DNA from: Paracentrotus lividus | Lineage: Eukaryota; Echinodermata; Echinoidea; Camarodonta; Echinidae | DNA: 64,000 nucleotides | NCBI GenBank assembly: GCA_940671915.1 | Contig: CALNVZ010003433.1 | Span: 18,820,051-18,884,050, forward strand | Reading direction: 5' to 3' | Shown: piece after piece, positions 15,501 through 25,500 of the stretch | Layout: every line of letters starts with the position of its first letter | How positions within the stretch are numbered: position 1 is the stretch's first letter | The notes under the pieces: generated by a model | The model's input: the letters and a program-made list of their open reading frames with translations, nothing else | Told to the model about the DNA's origin: nothing | Database searches by the model: none | Program-made: the position numbers and the translations under genes

Positions 15501-18500
15501 ATACCAATGCGGCTAGTTTGTAAATTGCTTTACAACTTAGGGTTGTCTCCTAACATAATGCAAATATCAATCCATAGATATTTCTTGTGATCAATTGCAA
15601 TTTTACCCCAAAATAATATGTCCCAACAAGCAGTAGAAAACAAAGCATTTCTTGACACTAAACACCTAAATCTTTATTTTTCCATGCAGCCCCAACCCTA
15701 CAGTTTGAACGTATGGCATACAGCGTCCGAGAGCCCGGCGGTCAAGACTCGACATCCTTTGTTGACATCAGGGTCATACGTACTGGAGATCAGAATAGGA
15801 CATCGAGTGTGAGATGTAGCACCAGGGACGGATCAGCAAAGTCCGGGGTAGACTATGAGCCTTACTCTAAGATGCTCCGTTTTGAACCAGGTAGGTGGAC
15901 TTTTGTCGTTCATGAAAAATGATATTTTTCTTGAAGCTCTCAATGAAATGATAACCGTTCTATTCTTAAGTCTGGAGTCTATGAGCCTAGCTACAATGTA
16001 CTCTAAGATGCTTCGTTTTGAACCAGGTAGGTAGACTTCTATCAAGTTTGCTGTTGTTGAGGATGATAGTTTTCTTGAAGTTCTCAATGTAATGATATTT
16101 ATTGTATTCTTGAATTGAGAAAATTATTTCTTTACATTTAGAATATAAACAATGACGTACATGTACATGTATTGTAGCTGGTTTTTATTTATTTAATTTT
16201 TTTTTTTTTTTTTTTTGGTGAGAGGTCCAAACCTGACTGGAGGGTAATAATAAACAGAAATTGATTTTTTTAAATATTAGCATACCGGTATTAAAAGAAC
16301 AAAGCACTGAAGATATAGCAAGCTCGTAAAATAATATAACAATATTTTCTTTAATACGTTGATAAACTTTATTGACCTACATTTCAGCGTTGCAGACCCA
16401 GAATTTATTGAAAGAGATGCTAGAGACAGCAGTGAATCAGTTCTGCTTTCTCATATTTTCAGGCTTATTTACTCCCTCTTTCCATAGGGGGAGGAAGGTG
16501 TATGGAAGGAGACTCTTGAATATCAACATTTAGGTTTTTCATGAGATGACATAATTCTATTTTCTTGTTCCCTCTTTTGCAGGCGTTCAGTCCATTGATA
16601 TCCAGGTTGAGATATTATACAATGAAGACATGGAATGGCACGAGACCTTCTCCGTCATCCTAGGCCCAGCTGACCCGGAGAATGCTCTCCTTGGCCCTGT
16701 TTCCGTGGCAACAGTAACAGTGATTGATGAGGAGGCTGCCGGAAGTGTCGTGCTCCCTGCACCACCAGTTGTAAGTTAATTACTACAGTCAGTCTTGCCT
16801 AAGTTTCATCTATTGAGACTGAATAAGCAACTTCGACTTAAAAATTTGACTTTTGAAGGGTTAAAAACAATAGAACATACAGAGCTGCCAACCGTCCCGA
16901 AAAATTTGTATTTGTCCCGAAAATGAGAAGGGAATACGAAAATACGAAAAGGCATTGAAAAATTACGAATTTTTGTCTTTTATAATGCAATATGATTCCA
17001 TGGTCTTTGCATGCAAGTGGCGCCTTGAATTATACTACAATAGCATTGTATGCAATACGATCATTGAGTGCATGATCTTTGCATACAAGCGGCGCACTAC
17101 CGCTAGCGGGGGGTCGAATGCGTGCGCACACCCATGCTTGCATTGCTGGATGGAGAAGCGAAATCATCGACTCTCCGCTCGGCTACTCGCCCTAGCTTTC
17201 GGCGGTGGTAGTGCTGCGCTGGCCGGGTGCATGCAGGCAGCTAGCTGCGCGCGCGCCTGAATACGATTTGTGCGTGCGACAACAAACTACCCTGGATTTT
17301 TTTTAGCTGGATTAAACTTGGATTATACCTGGATCTAGAAATCTATCGCATGGGAATTTGATTGAGCTCAACATGGCAACTTTAGCTTCCAAAAAAAGAA
17401 AGAAGAAATAGACTCTAGACTTAATGGCCTTGTATCATACCATCTTCGAAAGGTGAAAACATCATGACATGCTCATCATTGGCATTGCAAGGTTTGTTCG
17501 TCCGATTTTTCAAAGGACATTCTTACCGCGTAAGAAAATAAGGATTTTTTCTTTCGTCCGAACATGATGGTGGTTCATACGATAGCCTATCCAAAAACGC
17601 ATAAAATCAGCCAAATATTGAGCTGCCGGAGATGCTAGCAACAAAGCAAAATATCGCTAAGTTTTGTGTACCTAGGCCCTAGGGCAAGGCTAACTAAGGA
17701 CAATTCTGTGATGCGTGCCGATTTTTTTTTGCAATTTTTTGAGGAAATTCTTACCGCGTAAGAAATTACGATTTTTCTCTCAAAATTACGAATTTTGAGC
17801 TCCAAGATTACTAATTTCTACTTCTGAAGGTTGGCAGCTCTGAACATAAAGAGAAGATGACTTGAAAAGGTGTTTGACTTAGATGATTATTTTACTTGTA
17901 CAAGTTGGACTTAGGGAAAGTTGACTGTGTTTGATTCTCTGTTTTTTTTCCTCTGGAAGTCTATTAAATATAATCTTGAGTTCAGGCAAATGTTAGGAAG
18001 TACAATTTCACAGAATCAAAGAAAATCGACACTGAATGTTCATGAGAAAAAAGTAAATGATGAGGGTCAACCATTTTAGATGAAAAGTTATTAAAGCTGG
18101 GTGTGTTTTTGTCAAGTCTTTAAAGCGCTTAAAGTTGTAGTCTAACTATGTATTAGGCGCTATATAAATCCAGAATACAGTTATAATCAAACTGAACACA
18201 ACTATAAAATAAAGAAAAATAATAAATAAAATACAGAAACAAAAAAACAATCAGTAAATTCTTTTTTTTATGAATGATTTGGTGCACTAATCAAAATGTT
18301 AGAACAATTATACTTTTCTTAGCATGCTACATATAGCAATGCATACAATCTCAAGTTTCTTTGTTCTTTTTTTAGTTTAATTCTATCATTCTATCATGAC
18401 AAACAGATCTGTGCTGTTTGTTGCTATGTTCAGAGCACTATGCATTTATTCTATAAATGAATTCTTAACCACCAACATTTTGCCCCTGTCCTCCCTTATG

Positions 18501-21500
18501 TTGTTGTTTTATTGTCTTATTCTATTTCTATATTTCCCTTCACAGGTTGTATCATTGATGGATTATGATAACATTGCATCAGCTCTAGACATTGATCCTT
18601 CACCTGGCTATCCGCTAGTCTGCTGCACAGTGAGTTTCTCCCGTCTTTCATACCTGTACAATCATTTTTGTCCTACTTTGACAAAAGGAAGCAAGTTACA
18701 AAGATGACATATCCTGTAAAAGAGCAAAATTTATTCATCATTGTTTCCCCTGAAAGATTTACAAATAAGATGCACTATACAAGTACCCGAAATTCAGTGT
18801 GGCAACAGGACCATGATGTTATCTTTATGTGAATTTATTTTTAACTTAAGTCATACATGTATGTTCCCTATTTCATTACACAAAGAAATATGTATTTGAA
18901 ACCTATTCACATTTAGAATTTTAATGATTCAATATTAAATGTATATCTATTTTCTTGTGTCGTCCATAATTTAAACTTACACTAACATTTGGAATAACAG
19001 ACTTCAGGTGGGTTGTACATTGTATGTGTTTTTCATTTATCTGTAAATTATTACTGTCTGTAATAATACTGTCTGTAACTTTCACCCTTTGTAAAGTACA
19101 TGTAATATGTCTTTGTGACAAATTTATTTGGTGTAAGCATTCCCTGCATGGCCAAAATTGCATGAAATTATTTATATCAATTTTGAGATTTTCTTTCTTT
19201 ATATTCATTTTGTTGCGAGGTACGTCTATACATGTTTGTATTGGGACTTCTCTGTTCAAGATTTCTGTTGTATACAAGTATCTTTGATTTTTTCCCCATT
19301 CTTTGCTTTGTCCAGTAAAGTAGACCACCTGCTTTTATCAATTGTTCTGCATGTTTAAAATTGATGTCCATTGAAATCGCTGTTCATTTTCATTGTTTTT
19401 TTTTGAAAAATTATTGTACTCGCACATTTGTAAACTTTGTGCTTTGTATGGTCTATTATATGTACATGTGCACGTATAGAGTAATTGCAATCATACAAAT
19501 TCAGTTCAATTCAACTCCATCAATTTAATTTCTCTCCCTGCAGCCTTGTGATCCACACTTCCCAGAGTACTCCATGACACGGTCTATGTGTCTTGATTCA
19601 GGCATCAACATCTCCAGCATTCGGTACAACTGGGAGGTCTCCACGCCCCTTGACAACGACGGAACCCGCTCCCCTTTTGAGCGCATCGTAGACACTACCC
19701 CATTCTCCAGCTCAAACCACAAGGTCTTGGATAGTATCTACTTCAGTCGCCGCTTCCAAGTCAGGTGCGTTGCGCAGCCCTACGACATGAGAGGGCGTGC
19801 AGGCGTACCACTCCGCAGCAACATTGTGACGGTTGGGACAGAGAATGGCATCTGCCATACACCCGTCACAGCCGGCGTTTCTCGCGGCCTCCAGGCGCAG
19901 TCATTCATTGCCAACCTCCAGTATATAGGACCGGAAGAGGAGGCGCATCCTAACACACTACACGTCTCCGTTGAGGTCCCACACCAGGATGGGATGTTGC
20001 CCATCGTCTCTACCATCGCAATCCATAACATCCGATTCCTCCTGACGGAACCCGTCTACCGCTCCGCCCACATATGCTCTAACCTCATCAACACGGAACA
20101 CGGCAACGGTCTCCAGGAATACTCTTTCCTGGACCAGGTAGACTATGATAATATGGTGATGGGTCCGGGGTACGACTACCCCTACCAGTTTGACCCCAAC
20201 GTCCGAGAGGAACGAACCCTCCAGCTCTACAAGAACCTCAACCTCAAGAGCTGTACCTGGCAGTTTGATGCTTACTATCACATGACTGAGCTGATTGATC
20301 TGTGCGGTGGTGCTGTTAGTTCTGACTTTGAGGTCCGTGATGGTGATAAGAGCTTCCTGACAGTGACGGTACCTCTCTATGTCTCCTATATCTATGTGAT
20401 GGCTCCTACGGGCTGGGCATCCTTGGATCATAGGACAGAGATGGAGTTTTCATTCTTTTACAGGTGATTATTAATACTGGTCCTATTTAAAAATTATATC
20501 ATAGTGCTTTGTCTCTGCTATTGTAGATGTCAACTTATATTTAGCTTGCCTTATAACAATTTATTTTATTCATTAATCCATGTATCCGTATGAATACATT
20601 GTGTTGTTCATTGCAGTATATAAATTCAGTTTAACAGCATAAAATTGATTATTTGAATGTATTGAAGAATCGTGATATGAACATTGTCGATTTGTTCTAG
20701 AGAAATATAAGAGGAAAGCTACTACAAACAAATTTTAAGTCAAAGACAAGAAAACAGTCACTTTTCTCTGTGTGTCTTTCCACCTGAATTTCCTGATGGC
20801 TTAAACAAACATCCATGCATTTATTTTGATACCAGGCTAGTGAGCTGAAGAGGAATGTGACATTTCCTTTGATATTCCTTTACAATTTATTTTCCTTTGA
20901 TATTTCTTCTCATTTAGTACAATCTTATGGCGTACTGGTCTAGAGACTGAGAGTGTCTTGAGTGGTAGACTGCAGGTTCTAAGGATATGGATTGGTGATA
21001 ATGGTAACCTGGTCATTGACTTCAAGACCACCACCAAATTTAGAGGTAAGAGAAATAAAAATTTGGTTGTTTGTTTGTTTTATAGACATGTAGGATGAAA
21101 AAAGAGCGTAGTGTAGGTCAATGTAATTGTTAGTGGTAGAGAATTAGTATGGAAAAGCTCCCGGGGCCGTATCATTGAAGTACCTGGGATATGATGTAAT
21201 AGAATTGGTCTGTTGTTTGCTTGTCAACTAGCGTAAATTTGGTATCCTAATCTCTCTGGAAAATAAATTTTTAAGACCGGGGGGCATTTCATCAAAGAAC
21301 TTGGCGGACATTTTATCCGACAAATTTGCTCTCAGCCAATTAGATGCAAGCATTTCAGTAGCTTATAACAGTTTGTCGGATAAAATGTCCGACAAGTCCT
21401 TTGATGAAATGCCCCCCAGTTGATTAATATATGTAGTGAAGTATTACATGTATGTTTTTGCACAGATACAGATAGGTGATGATAACATATACATTGTACA

Positions 21501-22494
21501 TGTAGCTTGGTCTCTTATTTTTTAAACGAACATCTTATCTCAAATGCTTGAATGTTTTATCACAATAAATATTCTAACTTTCCTTTTGCAGGTTTGTTTG
21601 TTGTGAACCACCATACCCTTGAGAACTACAAGTCTCGAGTAGTCCCACCCCTAGAGCTCGGCGTGGCCTTTGACCTCGAGCTTCTATGGAGTGAAGGAAC
21701 CTTTGACAGTCCACAACAGCTATGGAGAGCTACAAGTTCCTACAATAGAAAGGTACAGACAGGGAGACAACCTGAGAAAGACAATCATAGAAAGTAAAGG
21801 ATAGAATCAGAAAATATGAGAATAGAAATAGCTGAGGTGAGAATGTTTAGAGGACAATGACAGATAGAGGGAGGGGAGAATAAACAAAAGCAGAAGAAAT
21901 AGTGACAAAAAAAAGAAAAAAACAGATATAATTTGGAGAAGAGAAACTACATGGATGATAAGGGAAAGACCAAGATATTATATTTAAGACAGAGTTAGAA
22001 AGAATTTCAGAAAGGCTAAATGAAAAAACAAAACAAAACAAAACAAAAAACATAAAAATAAATTGGAGAGAGGGAATGAGGGTAAGAGACAGAAAGTGAA
22101 ATGACAAGAAAGAGAGAGAAAGAGATTTGGAGAATGAGAGATAAGCTAAGAGGAACGTTTTGAAGGATCACCAATCCCAATTTATCATTAATGTTTATGT
22201 ATGAACATCTCTTTCTTCCCTTCAGGATTACTCTGGTGATTACATCATTGAGTTGATTCCATGTACAGTAACACCCACCCAATCATACAGCGTAGCTCCT
22301 GATATGCCAATTGTCTGCACTGCACATCCACCAGAAAAGTAAGTCACGAAAACAAAATTATGTGCATACAATATTATATGTTTTTTTTTCAACCATATCA
22401 ACTTAATAAGAGGATAATGATGGATAAGATAATTGCTTGTTATGATAAAAAAAACTTTGGTGCAAAAACTATGTTGGTTTTAACCCTAACTAGG

Positions 22495-22530
<36 letters not shown>

Positions 22531-25500
22531 TCCCAGGCCCCCCTCGACATTTCTCGCCGCGATGTGGCATGACTTTTTTCCTCCAAGTCTTCCGCATCTT
22601 TTGAGACCAAATTTGTGACGTCTGGGTACCCGCTTCGCGAGTTACGCATAATTTTGTACACGTGCGTCAGACCCAAAATTGCTCAAAAACATGATTTCAT
22701 GTACAAAGTCAATACAGAATGTGTTTTCAGCTAAAATTCATAAATGAGTGATTATTTTTGCTTTTACTGATTCAAATTACTTGATTATATGCTTTTTATG
22801 ATTGTTTAATTGTCCCCAACAAATTTCATAAAAAAAACAATGAAAATAAAAAGGTCGAAAAAACAAAGAAATACATAAGAAATTAAAAAAACAATAAAAT
22901 ACATAAGAAATTAATTGTGATACCGGATTTTTTTTCAAGTACAATTGATAGGAAGGCTATAAAGAATATTTACACCAAAAATGAGCACGTTTGGACCTGT
23001 ATTTAGGAAGCTAGAGCAAAAAGTATGATTTCCAATATTAATTATGCATAAATTAGCATAATTAATTAAAAAACAATTTTCATGAAAAAATAACTATACT
23101 ATTTTGTAGATTAGGTCACAGGCGACATGCATGCCAATTTTCGCCGTGATCGCGCGGTCGACGGCCGAGATCTCAAGGGGGGGGGGGGGCCTGGGAGGCC
23201 CCCCCCGGCCATATCAACTCCCAAAATACCCCGGCCTAGTTAGGGTTAAAGGTGACAGTGACTTAATCTTAATTGTTTCTTGATGATAACGTTTAGTTAT
23301 ATATGCGCGATACACAAAAAGTGTCACTGCACTTACAGTTACAAAAGACACAGGATGAAATATACATTATTTCGATACGAATAGCTTTAACATGCATTTG
23401 TGGCTATCATTAAAGATGTTTCAAAGACACAATTATGACTTGCAGTGTACTATTATGTGTTTCATTTATGTCCTTGATCTCTCTTCATTTGACAGGTTTG
23501 TGGTGCCCATAGCATTCCAGCAGACTAACCGCCCTGTACCAGTAGTCTACTCACTAAACACTGAATTTCATCTTATGAATAATGAGAAGGTTTTCATGAT
23601 GAACCCTGTAGAAGCATCCATGACGTTGGGAGAGATGGATTATAAAGGAGCATTTTCAAAAGGTAATTTTTTTTTCAGAATTTTGTATCCAATATATCCT
23701 TACTCTTAGCTCCCTTTTTTTTTTGTATTGTACTGCTATTTCCCAGTTTTTTCCTTTTTCCTCTCTACTCATATTCATAAATTCCCTTCCAATCCTCATT
23801 TCTCTTCTATTTATCCTTCTCCCTTTTCCTCATACTTCGTTCATCTATCCTTTCCTCCCCTCGTCGTTCTTACCTTTCTCCATTTTTCGCCCAGTCATAC
23901 TTCTGCAGTTCCCTCAGCTCTTTTGCCATACAAGTTTCTTGACCTTTTTCCCTTCTACCCTCATCTTTTCTTCTACTTCTTCTTCTTGCCTCATTTTTCT
24001 TTCATATCTCTTCTCTTTTCTCCTTTCATTCTCTTCTAATCCTCCCTTCATCTTCTTCCCATGTCCCTAAAATCCCCTTCTTCTTATCCCTTCCCTCACT
24101 TTCCTTCCCGATGTCATTACATCACTTTGTAAAAAATGCTGACTATACACAAATTATATTAGTCTTGCATTTAAAAAATATGACTTTTTACCGACATATG
24201 TACTCACTATTAGTTTACTCAACCTATATTTCTCTCTTGTGTCAATTATATGCCGACCTGTTTGTTTAAATATAGAGATGTCATTAGTAAGTTCAATAAA
24301 CTCAATATGAACTACCATCATAAAATATTGCTCAGTCAGCTAAAAAAAATAACCTGAGACAGGTGAATGTCCTGCATATATTTTACTAATTGTGAAAGTG
24401 CGGTTGTCTTGTTTTTTGGTATATTAGTGTCTGTTAGGTCTCACCAAAGAAAATTTTGTCTAGTCAGCAAAAAACAAAAACAAAACAAAGCAAATTATAA
24501 ATGATTACACTTAATTCAGTGCGTCATTCATCATAGAACTCCTGGTTTATGTTGTTTGCAGAGATATAAAAGTAGCTATCTTTGTGATGAGATAAAAGCT
24601 ATTATGCCAGCCAAAATATGAGAATAAACCAAATACACTTTAGTCATTAATTGCTGGGGGTAATAGGTTACAGCTACATTTGTGACAAAAGATTAAGAAA
24701 TCTTATTCATGGCTTATGTTGTTTACAGAGATAAAACGGTAGTTCTATTTGTGAATATACTTTATTCACCAATTGGTTGTTGGTTGGGTAATAGATTACA
24801 GCTCTCTGTGTGACAAAAGGTAAAGAAAACAAAAATCATTAACCAATGAACTTTATTATATAATTTCTGTTTTCTCTTTGGTTAAAAGCCGCTTCTTGTG
24901 TGCCTTGAATAGGTGTCATGAAACCAAACTATTGAAAATTGCTGACTCAGATGTATTTTAAGATGTTTGCCCATTTTTATATAATATAGTTTATGTACAC
25001 AACTTGGTTCGAAGCTAGAAATGTTTATTTACTCAATTATCTAAATGAGGTTTATTCAGTGAATTTAGTGCAAATTCTGCTTGACTTTTGTATGATCATA
25101 ATTATGTCATAAAAGTTTTAAAAGGTCACTTCCGTTTATTGCATGCTGAGTAAATATTTGAGGTTAAATTGTGCCCCACTAAAATTTGTGAGGGTGCTTT
25201 TTCAATATTAGCAATAAACTTTTTCTCTATGAGGTCCATAGTTTGCTGTGATATCAACTTAAGTACATGTACATTGTATGCATGTAAGGAGGGCGAGGGT
25301 GTCAAGTAAAGATCCAGTAGGATTTGATTTTGGGATAATAGTGAAGTAAATCTAGTTTTTGGAATAATATTTGAAAAATTTAACAGTTATTATGAATTTT
25401 TAGCCAACTCTCAAAGAGCTATTACAATTTTTTTTAAATACATGTATGTGATTTATATTCATTTTAAATGTAGTAGAATTGTTAAAAACTATTTAAGAGT

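Noticed and set aside
19958..20431. 157-residue minus-strand frame opposite exon 24
   Set aside because: Shadow of a strongly conserved coding exon on the plus strand.
23723..24070. Overlapping Ser/Phe/Pro-rich frames of more than 100 residues
   Set aside because: Low-complexity pyrimidine tract in an intron.
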